Source: Zhihengliuella sp. (lineage in GTDB: Bacteria > Actinomycetota > Actinomycetes > Actinomycetales > Micrococcaceae). Taken from it: a stretch of DNA of 64,000 nucleotides. Position 1 is the stretch's first letter. The number at the start of each line of letters is the position of its first letter. Position numbers and translations under genes: made by a program. The notes beneath the pieces are model-generated. The model had not been told where the DNA came from. It was given only the letters and a program-made list of their open reading frames with translations, and did no database searches. Below, piece after piece: positions 45,997 to 55,452 of the stretch. Where the stretch lies: NCBI RefSeq assembly GCF_031178195.1, contig NZ_JAPSJL010000002.1, positions 454,314 through 518,313 of the forward strand, read 5' to 3'.

Positions 45997-47097
45997 CTAC
46001 TCGTCGAGATCGAGCGCATCCTGCCCCGGGATCGCCTGCGCGGCAGCCGGCGTTGAGCCCGGGGCGGACTGCGGCATGGCCAGGCCGAGGTGGGCCCATG
46101 CGTCGGGCAGTGCGATCCTGCCGCGAGGGGTGCGGCCGAGCAGTCCCTCGCGCACGAGGTACGGCTCGGCGACGGTCTCCACCGTCTCGGTCTCCTCCCC
46201 CACGGCGATCGCGAGCGTGGAGAGCCCGACGGGCCCCCCTCCGAACTTGGTGCAGAGCGCCTGGAGCACCTGTCGGTCCAGGCGGTCGAGACCGCGGGAA
46301 TCGACCTCGTACATGTCGAGTGCGGCCGACGCGAGGCGGGCATCGATCTGCTCGACGTTGTGCACGAGCGACCAGTCCCGGACGCGCCGCAGGAGCCGAT
46401 TGGCAATACGCGGGGTGCCGCGGGATCGCGAGGCGATCTCGGTGAACCCGGCGGAGTTGATCCGCAAGTCCATCAGCATCGCCGAACGTCGGAGCACGAG
46501 CTCCAGCTCCTCGACGGAGTAGAACTCGAGATGGCCCGTGAACCCGAAGCGGTCCCGCAGCGGCCCGGGGAGCAGACCCGCTCTCGTGGTCGCCCCGACG
46601 AGCGTGAACGGCGGGAGCTCCAAGGGGATCGCCGTCGCGCCGGCGCCCTTGCCCACGACGATGTCGACGCGGAAGTCCTCCATCGCCATGTACAGCATCT
46701 CCTCGGCGGGCCGGCTCATCCGGTGGATCTCGTCGAGGAAGAGAACCTCGCCCTCGCTGAGGGAGGAGAGGATGGCGGCGAGGTCGCCGGCATGCTGGAT
46801 CGCCGGACCGGAGCTGATGCGCAGCGGGGCGCTCATCTCGGCGGCGATGATCATGGCCAGCGTGGTCTTCCCGAGACCCGGAGGGCCCGAGAGCAGGACG
46901 TGGTCGGCGGTGCGCTCACGGATCTTGGAGGCCTCGAGCACCAGCGAGAGCTGCTCCCGGACGCGGTGCTGGCCGACGAAGTCGTGCAGGTTCTTCGGCC
47001 GCAGCGCCGCCTCGAGCACACGCTCGTCGGGTTCGCTCGTCGCCGCGGTCAAGGGGCTCTCCATCAGCGCATCCTCCCTGCGTGATTCGTCGGTCAC
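45997..47097 (-). CDS. ruvB: Holliday junction branch migration ATPase RuvB
   Basis: AAA+ motor that drives branch migration of Holliday junctions with RuvA. The 366-residue protein has Walker A GPPGLGKT (71-78), Walker B FLDEIHRM, and the arginine finger in the [13 protein letters not shown] segment, then a C-terminal winged helix with [10 protein letters not shown]. The C-terminal 25 residues ([23 protein letters not shown]) are a short disordered tail. The ATG at 47097 lies three bases after the ruvA stop, so they are coupled. Confidence 0.97.
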   Translation of the reverse strand: MTDESRREDALMESPLTAATSEPDERVLEAALRPKNLHDFVGQHRVREQLSLVLEASKIRERTADHVLLSGPPGLGKTTLAMIIAAEMSAPLRISSGPAIQHAGDLAAILSSLSEGEVLFLDEIHRMSRPAEEMLYMAMEDFRVDIVVGKGAGATAIPLELPPFTLVGATTRAGLLPGPLRDRFGFTGHLEFYSVEELELVLRRSAMLMDLRINSAGFTEIASRSRGTPRIANRLLRRVRDWSLVHNVEQIDARLASAALDMYEVDSRGLDRLDRQVLQALCTKFGGGPVGLSTLAIAVGEETETVETVAEPYLVREGLLGRTPRGRIALPDAWAHLGLAMPQSAPGSTPAAAQAIPGQDALDLDE

Positions 47098-47100
47098 GGG

Positions 47101-47727
47101 TCAGCGCCCGGCCCGCTGCGGTCGCCGACCGAGGTCGGCGAGAAGGGCGCGCAGGATCTGAGGCATCGTCCCGGTCGCGACCAGCTCCGAGTTGTCCGTC
47201 TCGAACGCGTCCATGGCCCGGGTCGCGTCCTTCTCGTTCCACCCCAGCCCCGTCAACGCGTCCAGGACCGGCGCCTTCCAACTGCTCTCGTCCGCCGCCG
47301 CGACCTGCGCATCAGCGGTCTCTCCAGTCGGGGCCAGCTTCCCGGCGAGCTCGAGCACCATGCGCTGGGCGCCCTTGGTCCCGATGCCCGGGACCTTGGT
47401 CAGCGTCTTGGCGTCGCCCTGGGCGATCGCCACGCGTACCTCCTCGGGCGTGAGGACGGCCAGCACCGCCAGGGCAATGCGGGGGCCGATGCCGGAGACG
47501 GACTGCAGCGTCTCGAAGACCTCGCGGGCGCCGGTGTCGGCGAACGCGAACAGGGTCATCGACTCCTCGCGCACCACCATGGTGGTATAGAGCGTGGCCT
47601 GCTGGCCGACGTGCAGGCCGGAGAGCGTCTGGGGCGTGGCCTGCACCAGCATGCCGAATCCTCCGACCTCGATCACGGCGGAATTGAGCCCGACGTGCTG
47701 CACCACGCCCGCTAGCGAACTGATCAT
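47101..47727 (-). CDS. ruvA: Holliday junction DNA helicase subunit RuvA
   Basis: Tetrameric protein that clasps the Holliday junction and loads RuvB. With the ATG at 47727 it has 208 residues: OB domain (1-65), the helix-hairpin-helix pair with SGIGPRIALAVLA and PGIGTKGAQRMVLEL (residues about 70-140), and the mobile C-terminal domain III that contacts RuvB (about 160-208). The family normally begins at this methionine (MI..L.G). An in-frame ATG at 47748 would add seven residues and lies seven bases after a TAGATT box, so it could be a leaderless start; GGAGG twelve bases before 47727 supports the shorter form. Confidence 0.95.
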   Translation of the reverse strand: MISSLAGVVQHVGLNSAVIEVGGFGMLVQATPQTLSGLHVGQQATLYTTMVVREESMTLFAFADTGAREVFETLQSVSGIGPRIALAVLAVLTPEEVRVAIAQGDAKTLTKVPGIGTKGAQRMVLELAGKLAPTGETADAQVAAADESSWKAPVLDALTGLGWNEKDATRAMDAFETDNSELVATGTMPQILRALLADLGRRPQRAGR

Positions 47728-47755
47728 GCGTCCAACAACCTCCGGCATCCGAACA

Positions 47756-47761
47756 AATCTA
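47756..47761 (-). promoter_or_regulatory. Possible -10 box for ruvA
   Basis: Minus-strand TAGATT ends seven bases before an ATG at 47748 and 28 bases before the usual ruvA start. It may allow ruvAB to be expressed apart from ruvC, which ends 85 bp before ruvA. Confidence 0.35.
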
Positions 47762-47812
47762 CGAATACCCTACCCTCCGGCAGCCCACGGATGAGGCAGG
47801 CGGGCCGGGCAC

Positions 47813-48448
47813 TCAGCGGATCGGGCGGCGCGCCGCGCCTCCCCTGCCGCCGGTTCCCTGGGACGACGCGCCCTTGCGCGCGGCGGCCTCGGCCTGGGCC
47901 CACGCCCGCTGGGCGGGTGTGAGGCCGCTGGAGCCGCCGCTCGCGGTCGCGGAGGCGTGCGAGCCCGGCGCGGCGCCGCGCCAGCCGTGCGTGATGGCCA
48001 GGGCGGCCGCGTCGGCCGCGTCCGCCGGGGTGGGCGGGGCATCCAGCCGCAGGATCTTCGCGACCATGTGCCCCACCTGATCCTTGTCGGCGCGTCCGCT
48101 GCCGGTGACCGCCGCCTTCACCTCGGTCGGGGTGTGGAGGGCGACGGCGATGCCGCGCCTGGCGGCCTCGGCGATGACGATCCCCGACGCCTGTGCTGTG
48201 CCCATGACCGTGCTGACATTGGTGTGGCTGAACACGCGCTCGACGGCCAGCGCGTCCGGCGAGTAGCGATCCAGCCACGCCTCGATCCCCCGGGCGATGC
48301 CCAGGAGCCGCGCGTCCAGCGACGTGTCCGCGGAGGTTCCGATCACCGTCACGTCGACGAGGGTCGCCCTGCGATTGGCCTCGACGTCGACGACGGCCAG
48401 CCCGCACCGGGTCAGGCCGGGGTCCACGCCCACCACCCGCAGGGCCAC
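47813..48448 (-). CDS. ruvC: Holliday junction resolvase RuvC
   Basis: Dimeric endonuclease that cleaves Holliday junctions. The 211-residue protein begins with [19 protein letters not shown] (catalytic Asp7) and contains AVERVF (Glu), and the later acidic pair near KDQVGHM and [10 protein letters not shown]. The core ends near residue 170; the remaining Gly/Ser/Arg-rich tail (about 40 residues) is an actinobacterial extension. It begins three bases after the yebC stop codon, in the pdxT-yebC-ruvC series. Confidence 0.96.
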   Translation of the reverse strand: MALRVVGVDPGLTRCGLAVVDVEANRRATLVDVTVIGTSADTSLDARLLGIARGIEAWLDRYSPDALAVERVFSHTNVSTVMGTAQASGIVIAEAARRGIAVALHTPTEVKAAVTGSGRADKDQVGHMVAKILRLDAPPTPADAADAAALAITHGWRGAAPGSHASATASGGSSGLTPAQRAWAQAEAAARKGASSQGTGGRGGAARRPIR

Positions 48449-48451
48449 CGG

Positions 48452-49207
48452 CTAGTCCTGCTCCAGCTCGGCCATGACGTCGGACGGGATGTCCACGTTG
48501 GAGTAGACGTTCTGCACGTCGTCCAGCTCCTCGAGGGCATCGGCGAGCTTGAGGAACTTCCGCGCGGAGTCGGCGTCGAGCTCCACCTTCATGGACGGGA
48601 CGAACTCGATCTCGTCGCTCTCGTACTCGATACCGGCCTCCTCGAGGGCGGCGACGACGGCGCGCAGGTCCGTGGGCTCGCTGACGATCTCGAAGTTGTC
48701 GCCGGCCTCCTGCACCTCGTCCGCGCCGGCGTCGAGCACGGCCAGCAGCAGATCGTCCTCGGTCAGCCCGTTCTTCGGCAGCGAGACGACGCCCTTGCGA
48801 GCGAAGAGGTAGCTCACCGATCCGGGGTCCGCCACGGTGCCGCCGCTGCGGGTGATCGCCAGGCGGGTCTCGGACGCGGCGCGGTTCTTGTTGTCGGTGA
48901 GGCACTCGACCAGGAGCGCCGAGCCCTGCGGGCCGCGGGCCTCGTAGATGATCTCGGCGTAGTCGACCGCCTCACCGGTCAGACCGGCGCCGCGCTTGAT
49001 GGCCCGGTCGATGTTGTCGTTGGGCACGGAGTTCTTCTTGGCCTTCTGGACGGCCAGCTCGAGCGCCGGATTCCCGTCCAGGTCCGCCCCTCCGGCGCGC
49101 GCAGCGACCTCGATGTTCTTGGTCAGCTTGGCGAAGGCCTTGGCGCGCTTGGCGTCGATGGCGGCCTTCTTGTGCTTCGTGGTTGCCCATTTGGAGTGGC
49201 CTGACAT
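48452..49207 (-). CDS. yebC: YebC/PmpR family transcriptional regulator
   Basis: TACO1/YebC family protein of 251 residues. It begins [22 protein letters not shown], and [15 protein letters not shown] and the [13 protein letters not shown]-terminal segment are diagnostic. Members have been reported both as DNA-binding regulators and, more recently, as factors that help ribosomes through polyproline stretches; sequence cannot decide which applies here. It lies two bases after pdxT and three before ruvC, a classic order. Confidence 0.96.
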   Translation of the reverse strand: MSGHSKWATTKHKKAAIDAKRAKAFAKLTKNIEVAARAGGADLDGNPALELAVQKAKKNSVPNDNIDRAIKRGAGLTGEAVDYAEIIYEARGPQGSALLVECLTDNKNRAASETRLAITRSGGTVADPGSVSYLFARKGVVSLPKNGLTEDDLLLAVLDAGADEVQEAGDNFEIVSEPTDLRAVVAALEEAGIEYESDEIEFVPSMKVELDADSARKFLKLADALEELDDVQNVYSNVDIPSDVMAELEQD

Positions 49208-49209
49208 GC

Positions 49210-49956
49210 CTACGCTTCTCCTCTGATGATCTGGATGAATAGCCGGTGGATCCGCCGCTCGCCCGTGACTTCCGGATGGAAGCTGGTGGCCAGCAGATTG
49301 CCGGAGCGAACTGCAACGATTCTAGCGACCCCTCCCGCCTCGGCCCCGTCGGCGTCGGGCGCACCGGCGTCCGCACGGTGCTCTGCGGCGTCGTGCGCGT
49401 GCCGGTACGTGACCGGGACGGTAGCCAGCACGTCGACACCGTCGCCCACCGACTCGACCCACGGAGCGCGGATGAACACCGCCCGGACGGGACGCGGGCT
49501 CCCGGGGTCGACGGCGTCGACGGGTGCGATGTCGAGGTCGGCCTCGAACGAGTCGACTTGGCGGCCGAAGGCGTTGCGGCGCACCAGCATGTCGATGCCG
49601 CCGAACGTCTGCTGTGGCACGCCGGAGAGGTCCGTCGCTGGATCGGCGAGGCGGTCCGCGAGCAGGATGAGTCCGGCGCAGGACCCGTAGACCGGCAGGC
49701 CCCCGGCGATCCGCTCCTTCAGGGGCTCGGCGACGCCGAACGTGCGCGCGAGCTTGTCGATGGCCGTGGACTCGCCGCCGGGCAGGACCAGCCCGTCGAG
49801 CCGCTCGAGCTCCTCCGGGCGTCGCACCTTGACGACGTCGGCGCCGCCCTCCCGGAGGGCGTGCTCGTGTTCGCGTACGTCGCCCTGCAGCGCGAGGACG
49901 CCCACGAGGGGTCGCTCGAGCGCCGACGAAGGCGCGGGGTCGAGGGTCTGATTCAT
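49210..49956 (-). CDS. pdxT: Glutaminase subunit of pyridoxal 5'-phosphate synthase
   Basis: Class I glutamine amidotransferase that supplies ammonia to PdxS for PLP synthesis. The 248-residue protein has [13 protein letters not shown], the oxyanion GGEST, the nucleophile Cys93 in [10 protein letters not shown] and the SFHPEV histidine-glutamate pair near the C-terminus. Residues about 188-210 ([13 protein letters not shown]) form a low-complexity insert that makes it longer than the usual 190-200 residues. Its partner pdxS lies 3 kb away, with two opposite-strand genes between, so the two are not co-transcribed. TAGGGT at 50022-50017 is a possible -10 box. Confidence 0.95.
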   Translation of the reverse strand: MNQTLDPAPSSALERPLVGVLALQGDVREHEHALREGGADVVKVRRPEELERLDGLVLPGGESTAIDKLARTFGVAEPLKERIAGGLPVYGSCAGLILLADRLADPATDLSGVPQQTFGGIDMLVRRNAFGRQVDSFEADLDIAPVDAVDPGSPRPVRAVFIRAPWVESVGDGVDVLATVPVTYRHAHDAAEHRADAGAPDADGAEAGGVARIVAVRSGNLLATSFHPEVTGERRIHRLFIQIIRGEA

Positions 49957-50032
49957 GCTTCGTTCCGTTCTCCGAACAGCCCGGACGACTCTGGACCGGT
50001 CCGGACAACGTGTTACACCCTAGGCATGCCGG

Positions 50033-50061
50033 TGCGGACACCGCATCTCCAGACGTAAAAT
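50033..50061 (+). promoter_or_regulatory. Promoter of the M3 peptidase gene
   Basis: TGCGGA (50033-50038), a 17-base spacer and TAAAAT (50056-50061). The leader would be about 31 bases, with no good ribosome-binding site before the ATG at 50099. Confidence 0.45.
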
Positions 50062-50098
50062 CCGCCGCCCGGCGCGCCACCTGTGAAATTCTTGCTGC

Positions 50099-52105
50099 AT
50101 GAGCAATCCGTTACTGCAGCCGAGCCTCCTGCCGTTCCAGATGCCCGACTTCGCGGGGATCACGGCCGAGCACTACGTGGAGGCGGTCCGCGTGGGGATC
50201 GAGGAACAGCGAGCGCAGCTGCGCACCATCGCGACGGATGGGTCGGAGCCGACCTTCGAGAACACCATCGAGGCGTTCGAGCTCTCCGGGGAGACCCTGC
50301 GCCGCGCCGTCCAGGCCTTCGGCGTCGTGAAGCCCTCGCACGGCACGGAGGACGTGCTCGTGGCTCACCACGAGATCCAACGGATGCTTTCCGCCCACCA
50401 CGACGACGTCCACCTGGACGGCAGGCTGTACGCGCGTCTCTCCGCGGCACCATCCGACGGCCTCGAGCCCGAGGCGGCCCGGCTGCGGGAGGAGACGCTG
50501 CGCCGATTCCGCCAGGCCGGAGCCGACGTCGACCCCGGGACGCAGGAGCGGCTGCGCGAGCTCAATGCGGAGCTCTCGGAACTCTCCACGGAATTCTCCC
50601 GGCGGCAGCTGGCGGGCCAGAACGCCGCAGCGGTGCACTTCGAGGACGTGATGGACCTCCAGGGGCTGTCCGAGGCGGAGATCTCCTCGGCGGCCGCAGC
50701 GGCTCTCGCCGCGGGATACGGGGGCGGCTACCTCCTGACGCTCGTGCTGCCCACTGGGCAGCCCGCACTGGCCCGCTTGAACCAGGCCTCGTCCCGCAAG
50801 CGGATCTTCGAGGCGTCCGTCGGCCGCGGTCAGGCCGGCGAGCACGCCACCCTCCACCTCGCCCGCGACATGGCCCAGCTCCGTGCGGTGCGGGCCGGGC
50901 TGCTCGGCTACGGCACGCATGCCGAGTACGTCCTCGAGGCTCAGACGGCCCCGTCGCTGGAGGCTGTCCGGGAGCGTCTCCACGGCCTCGCGGAGCGAGC
51001 CATGGCCAACGCCCGTGCCGAGCACGAGCAGCTCGAGCAGTACGCCGAGCTGCCGGTCCGGCCGTGGGACTGGTCCTTCTACTCGGAGCTCGTCCAGCGC
51101 GACCGCTACCATCTGGACACCGCTGCGCTGCGGCCGTGGTTCGAATTGAACGCGGTCCTCGAGCGCGGCGTCTTCGAGGCCGCGCACCAGCTCTACGGCC
51201 TGACGTTCGCCGAGCGGTTCGACCTGCCCACGTACCACCCGGACGTCCGCGTCTGGGAGGTCTACAACGAGGACGGCTCGGCCCTGGGACTGTTCCTCGG
51301 GGACTTCTTCGCCCGTCCCACGAAGGCCGGCGGTGCCTGGATGAACTCGCTGCGTCTCGGCGCGGGAGCCTTCTTCGAGCTGCCGGTGGTCGTCAACAAC
51401 CTCAACATCGCTCCCCCCGGCAACGGCCCGGCCCTGCTCTCGCTGGACGAGGTCCGGACGCTGTTCCACGAGTTCGGGCACGCCCTGCACGGGCTCTTCT
51501 CGACGGCGACGTACCCCTCGTTGGCCGGCACCTCGGTGCCCCGCGACTTCGTGGAGTATCCCTCGCAGGTCAACGAGATGTGGGCCCTGCATCCGAGGAT
51601 CCTCGAGACCTACGCCTTCCACTACGAGACGGGCGAACCCCTGCCGGAGGGTGCCGCGGACGCCATCGAGGACGCCGCCCTCTGGGGCGAAGGGTATGCG
51701 ACCACCGAGTACCTGGCCGCCGCGCTCCTGGACCTGGCATGGCATACTCTCACCCCGGGAGAGCACGTCGACGACGTCCCCGCTTTCGAGGACCGCGTCC
51801 TCCGCGACGCTGGGCTCGATCCCGATCTGGTGCCGCCGCGGTACCGCACCGGCTATTTCAAGCACATCTTCGACGGCGGCTACGCGGCCGGCTACTACTC
51901 GTACATCTGGAGCCAGATCCTGGACGCGGACACCGTCGAATGGTTCGCGGAGCACGGCGGCCTGACCCGCGCCAACGGCGACCGCTTCCGGGAGGAGCTC
52001 CTCTCCCGCGGCAATACGCGGGATCCGCTCGACTCGTTCCGCGCACTGCGCGGCCGGGACCCGGAGATCGGTCCGCTTCTCGCCCGCCGGGGCCTGGCCG
52101 ACTGA
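50099..52105 (+). CDS. M3 family metallopeptidase (peptidyl-dipeptidase Dcp-like)
   Basis: Zinc oligopeptidase of the thimet/Dcp family, 668 residues, presumably cytoplasmic and degrading short peptides. The zinc motif is HEFGHALH (His457, Glu458, His461), and the third ligand is expected in FVEYPSQVNEMW, which contains the conserved glutamate. The C-terminal YRTGYFKHIF and GGYAAGYYSYIWSQ segments are typical of the substrate-binding region. It is about the standard length, and no signal peptide is present. It is transcribed opposite to pdxT and pdxS, between which it lies, followed by a GNAT gene on its own strand. Confidence 0.94.
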   Translation: MSNPLLQPSLLPFQMPDFAGITAEHYVEAVRVGIEEQRAQLRTIATDGSEPTFENTIEAFELSGETLRRAVQAFGVVKPSHGTEDVLVAHHEIQRMLSAHHDDVHLDGRLYARLSAAPSDGLEPEAARLREETLRRFRQAGADVDPGTQERLRELNAELSELSTEFSRRQLAGQNAAAVHFEDVMDLQGLSEAEISSAAAAALAAGYGGGYLLTLVLPTGQPALARLNQASSRKRIFEASVGRGQAGEHATLHLARDMAQLRAVRAGLLGYGTHAEYVLEAQTAPSLEAVRERLHGLAERAMANARAEHEQLEQYAELPVRPWDWSFYSELVQRDRYHLDTAALRPWFELNAVLERGVFEAAHQLYGLTFAERFDLPTYHPDVRVWEVYNEDGSALGLFLGDFFARPTKAGGAWMNSLRLGAGAFFELPVVVNNLNIAPPGNGPALLSLDEVRTLFHEFGHALHGLFSTATYPSLAGTSVPRDFVEYPSQVNEMWALHPRILETYAFHYETGEPLPEGAADAIEDAALWGEGYATTEYLAAALLDLAWHTLTPGEHVDDVPAFEDRVLRDAGLDPDLVPPRYRTGYFKHIFDGGYAAGYYSYIWSQILDADTVEWFAEHGGLTRANGDRFREELLSRGNTRDPLDSFRALRGRDPEIGPLLARRGLAD

Positions 52106-52176
52106 CCGCGCTGCCGGTCCGCTCGACCGTCGACAAACCATCAGCAACAACTGAACAGAAAGAGCCAACCAGGAAC

Positions 52177-52992
52177 GTGGGCGGAATCTCGGCGGCACAG
52201 GCCGCACAAAAGTCGTGGCTCCAGGCCCTCGCGCTGGCCAGCGGCGGGCGCGTCTTCTCCACGCACGGATGCGACTGGGCCTGGCTGCCGACCCGGCGCC
52301 GGCTGGTGCTGCTCTTCCCCGAGCATGTCGACATCGGGGGCCTGCGGCCGGCGCTGGCCGAGGGAGCGCGGCTCGGGGCGACGCGCGTGGATGCCTGGGT
52401 CAACGCTGCCACCGCCGATGCGCCGCTGCGGGACCTCGGGTTCCGGGACGGCCCGCCGGTGCTCTGGCACGAGGGCGTGCTCGTCCGTCGGCGCCGCGGG
52501 CACGGCACCGCCGAGGGCTGGCCGGGACGGGTCCGTCTCTCCCCCGAGGTCCCGGAGGCGTCGGGACGGGACCGAGTGGAGCTGAACGTCGCCACCCACT
52601 GGCGCAACAGTGTGGGCGGGCGCCGCCACCCCTCGACCCAGCGCCGCATCGAGCACGCCGTCGCCCGCGAGGACGGACTGCTCCGCGGTCGGGCGTTCGG
52701 CCAGTTCACCACCGACGGAGCGGTCTCTGTCCATGGGCTCGCCGTGGCGGCCCCGGCACGTCGCCGCGGCGTCGGGCGCGCCCTGCTGCACGGGCTCGTG
52801 GAGTCGCTCTCGAGGTCGAACCTCCATGCGCTCGAGACCGGCCTCGCCGCCGGGCCCGGTGGCGAGGCCGCCGCGTGCGACGACGGCGCGGCCGCCCGGG
52901 TGATGGTGGCGGCCTCGCCGTCGTCCGCGGGGTTCTTCGCGTCGAACGGGCTGCAGCTGGTGGGCCGCGGACGACTCCTCCGCCTGGACTGA
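52177..52992 (+). CDS. GNAT-family N-acetyltransferase-like protein
   Basis: A 271-residue protein with a C-terminal GNAT fold. The acetyl-CoA-binding motif A is VHGLAVAAPARRRGVGRALL (about residues 186-205, with the R/Q-x-x-G/A signature RRGVG), followed by the FFASNGLQLVGRG motif B segment. The N-terminal half (about 1-120) is unlike typical GNAT and may be a second, degenerate GNAT domain with LLFPEHVDIGG. The GTG at 52177 with AGGAAC just upstream was chosen. Its substrate is unknown. It follows the M3 peptidase by 71 bp on the same strand and ends 50 bp before a bidirectional hairpin. Confidence 0.72.
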   Translation: MGGISAAQAAQKSWLQALALASGGRVFSTHGCDWAWLPTRRRLVLLFPEHVDIGGLRPALAEGARLGATRVDAWVNAATADAPLRDLGFRDGPPVLWHEGVLVRRRRGHGTAEGWPGRVRLSPEVPEASGRDRVELNVATHWRNSVGGRRHPSTQRRIEHAVAREDGLLRGRAFGQFTTDGAVSVHGLAVAAPARRRGVGRALLHGLVESLSRSNLHALETGLAAGPGGEAAACDDGAAARVMVAASPSSAGFFASNGLQLVGRGRLLRLD

Positions 52993-53043
52993 GGCGAGCC
53001 GCCGGTCACCTGCGCGCGCTCGCACCACGGCAGGCACAGAACA

Positions 53044-53070
53044 GGCCCGTGGACACGAGGTCCACGGGCC
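53044..53070. terminator. Bidirectional hairpin between GNAT gene and pdxS
   Basis: Perfect 11-base stem GGCCCGTGGAC / GTCCACGGGCC with loop ACGAG, located 24 bases past the pdxS stop and 51 past the GNAT stop. Confidence 0.75.
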
Positions 53071-53093
53071 CGCCCGGAAGTGGCTTCGGCGCC

Positions 53094-54002
53094 CTACCAG
53101 CCGCGCTCCGCGAGGCGGTGCGGCTCCGGGATCTCGTCCACGTTGATGCCCACCATGGCCTCGCCCAGGCCGCGGGAGGCCTCGGCGATCACCGACGGGT
53201 CGTCGTAGAAGGTCGTGGCCTTGACGATCGCATTGGCGCGCTGCGCCGGGTTGCCGGACTTGAAGATGCCCGAGCCCACGAAGACGCCGTCGGCGCCGAG
53301 CTGCATCATCATGGCGGCGTCGGCCGGGGTCGCGATGCCGCCGGCGGTGAACAGCACCACCGGCAGCTTGCCGGTCTGGGCGATCTCGCGCACCAGCTCG
53401 TAGGGCGCCTGGAGCTCCTTGGCGGCCACGTAGAGCTCGTCCTCGGGCAGGGACCCCAGCCGCTGGATCTCGGCGCGGATCTGGCGCATGTGGGTGGTCG
53501 CGTTGGAGACGTCCCCGGTGCCGGCCTCGCCCTTCGAGCGGATCATCGCGGCGCCCTCGTTGATGCGGCGCAGGGCCTCGCCGAGGTTGGTGGCGCCGCA
53601 CACGAACGGCACCGTGAACTGCCACTTGTCGATGTGGTGGGTGTAGTCGGCGGGGGTCAGGACCTCGGACTCGTCGATGTAGTCGACGCCGAGGGACTGC
53701 AGGACCTGCGACTCGACGAAGTGGCCGATGCGCGCCTTCGCCATCACGGGGATGGACACGGCCTCGATGATCGACTCGATCATGTCGGGGTCGGACATGC
53801 GGGACACTCCGCCCTGGGCGCGGATGTCGGCGGGAACGCGCTCGAGCGCCATCACGGCCACTGCACCGGCGTCTTCGGCGATGCGGGCCTGTTCGGCGTT
53901 GACGACGTCCATGATGACGCCGCCCTTGAGCATTTCCGCCATGCCCCGCTTGACGCGATTGCTGCCGGTGACGGGTGCCTGCGAGGCTTCATTGGTGGAC
54001 AC
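53094..54002 (-). CDS. pdxS: Pyridoxal 5'-phosphate synthase subunit PdxS
   Basis: Synthase subunit that makes PLP from ribose 5-phosphate, glyceraldehyde 3-phosphate and ammonia. The 302-residue TIM-barrel protein has [13 protein letters not shown] (Asp32), the Schiff-base lysine in [10 protein letters not shown] (Lys89), [10 protein letters not shown], and [13 protein letters not shown]. It starts with GTG at 54002, preceded by GAAAGGA. The PdxT partner (49210-49956) is separated by the M3 and GNAT genes. Its right-hand neighbour on the same strand is the PIP synthase gene. Confidence 0.97.
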   Translation of the reverse strand: MSTNEASQAPVTGSNRVKRGMAEMLKGGVIMDVVNAEQARIAEDAGAVAVMALERVPADIRAQGGVSRMSDPDMIESIIEAVSIPVMAKARIGHFVESQVLQSLGVDYIDESEVLTPADYTHHIDKWQFTVPFVCGATNLGEALRRINEGAAMIRSKGEAGTGDVSNATTHMRQIRAEIQRLGSLPEDELYVAAKELQAPYELVREIAQTGKLPVVLFTAGGIATPADAAMMMQLGADGVFVGSGIFKSGNPAQRANAIVKATTFYDDPSVIAEASRGLGEAMVGINVDEIPEPHRLAERGW

Positions 54003-54177
54003 GAACTACGTCCTTTCACAAGGGCTTGCTGAGTGGGAACGGCGCAGAGGGACGCACCGTGGAGTTCTCACGCGACGGGCGTGACAGCAGGACTCTACAA
54101 GAGATCCGGCCCGCCGACGTGATTTGGATTAAGGCCGGTCCGTCACCGCGGGCAACGTGCGACGGCGGTGTGCCCGG

Positions 54178-54816
54178 CTAACGCTCCGCAGCGACCTGCG
54201 CGCGCACCCGTGCCATCCGCTGGGCGATGGTCACCGCGCTGGCCGCGGCCAGGAGGACCAGGACCACGAGCAGGACCGTCGACGGCAGTCCGAGGCCGAC
54301 GAGCCCGGCGGCGACGAGCGTCGCCACGAGTCGCTCCGCGCGCTCCGCGATCCCTGTCTGGGCGTCGTACCCGAGCGACTCGGCCTTGGCCCGGACGTAG
54401 GAGACGATGCTCCCGAGGAACATGCACGCGATCGAGCCGACCCCGACGGCCGGCTCGTCGCCCGAGGTGAAGAACCAGACTGCCAGGCCGGCGAACACAG
54501 CGCCGTCGGCGACGCGGTCCAGGCTGGAGTCGAGGAAGCTGCCCCAGCGTGTCTCCCCGTCGGTCCTGGCCCGCCGGCGCTGCCCCTCCGGAAGCCGGGC
54601 CATGGTCCCGTCCACCACGTCGGCGAAGGCGAACACGGCGATCACCATCGTGCCCCAGAACAGCTGCCCCAGGGGGAAGAGGACGAGCGCCCCGACGAGG
54701 ACGCCGGCGGTGCCGGCCACCGTCACCTGGTCCGGCGTGACGCCGCGGGCCAGGAGCCAGCGGGCCAGGGGCGTGAAGAGGCGGGTGAACAGACCGCGCG
54801 CGTACTGGTTCAGCAT
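54178..54816 (-). CDS. pgsA: Phosphatidylinositol phosphate synthase (CDP-alcohol phosphotransferase)
   Basis: Membrane enzyme of 212 residues, six transmembrane segments, catalysing transfer from CDP-diacylglycerol to an alcohol phosphate; the actinobacterial thrS-HIT-pgsA context points to inositol 3-phosphate. The CDP-alcohol motif is present: D66-VV-DG-TM-AR (66-74), then G92, D96 and D100 in WGSFLDSSLD. Between AR and G there are 17 residues instead of the usual eight, with the basic insert EGQRRRARTD. The start at 54816 lies seven bases after the HIT gene. No acyltransferase or PimA mannosyltransferase follows. Confidence 0.87.
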   Translation of the reverse strand: MLNQYARGLFTRLFTPLARWLLARGVTPDQVTVAGTAGVLVGALVLFPLGQLFWGTMVIAVFAFADVVDGTMARLPEGQRRRARTDGETRWGSFLDSSLDRVADGAVFAGLAVWFFTSGDEPAVGVGSIACMFLGSIVSYVRAKAESLGYDAQTGIAERAERLVATLVAAGLVGLGLPSTVLLVVLVLLAAASAVTIAQRMARVRAQVAAER

Positions 54817-54823
54817 GGCCGCG

Positions 54824-55450
54824 TCAGACGCTGTCCCACGCGCCGGCGATCTGCTCCCGCACGTCGGCCAGCGTCGCAGGGATCGCCTTCGTCTGGGCGA
54901 TGATCGGGAAGAAGTTCCCGTCGCCGCCCCAGCGCGGCACCACGTGCTGGTGCAGATGCGCGGCGATGCCCGCCCCGCCGGTCGTGCCCTGGTTCATCCC
55001 GAGGTTGAAGCCGGACGGATTCGCGGTCCGGCGCAGCACGCGCATGGCATGCTGGCTCAGCGCCGCGATCTCGGCGGTCTCCTCCACCGTGACGTCCGTG
55101 TAGTTGGGGACATGGCGGTACGGGCAGACGAGCAGGTGCCCCGGGTTGTAGGGGAACAGGTTCAGGACCACGAACGCCGTCTCGCCGCGGTGCACAATCA
55201 GCGACTCCTCGTCGCTGCGCTCCGGCGCCCGGCAGAACGGACACGAGTGCTCGTCCGTGACCTGCTGCTGACCGGCCTTGATGTACGCCATCCGGTACGG
55301 CGTCCAGAGCCGCTGGAAGGAATCCGGCACACCGGGCAGCGAGAAGTCGTCGGTGGCCTCCGCGTCGCCAGCGCCACCGGCGCCGGTCGACGCCGCCGAG
55401 CGACCCCCTGGGGCCTCCTCCGGGCCGGTCCCCGACGGTGCGCCCGCCAC
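54824..55450 (-). CDS. HIT-domain protein
   Basis: Histidine-triad nucleotide hydrolase/phosphorylase-like protein of 208 residues. After a disordered Gly/Ala/Glu-rich N-terminus (1-35), a CPFC zinc-type pair (Cys70, Cys73) leads into the HIT fold, with NLFPYNPGHLLVCPYRH and the triad HLHQHVVP (His165, 167, 169). Related mycobacterial proteins have diadenosine tetraphosphate phosphorylase activity. The GTG at 55450 is two bases after the thrS stop with GGGAGG upstream, so translation is coupled to thrS. It is followed by pgsA after seven bases. Confidence 0.92.
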   Translation of the reverse strand: MAGAPSGTGPEEAPGGRSAASTGAGGAGDAEATDDFSLPGVPDSFQRLWTPYRMAYIKAGQQQVTDEHSCPFCRAPERSDEESLIVHRGETAFVVLNLFPYNPGHLLVCPYRHVPNYTDVTVEETAEIAALSQHAMRVLRRTANPSGFNLGMNQGTTGGAGIAAHLHQHVVPRWGGDGNFFPIIAQTKAIPATLADVREQIAGAWDSV

Positions 55451-55452
55451 GC

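Noticed and set aside
50562..50768. Small frames inside the M3 peptidase gene
   Set aside because: All are shadow frames of the conserved peptidase coding sequence.
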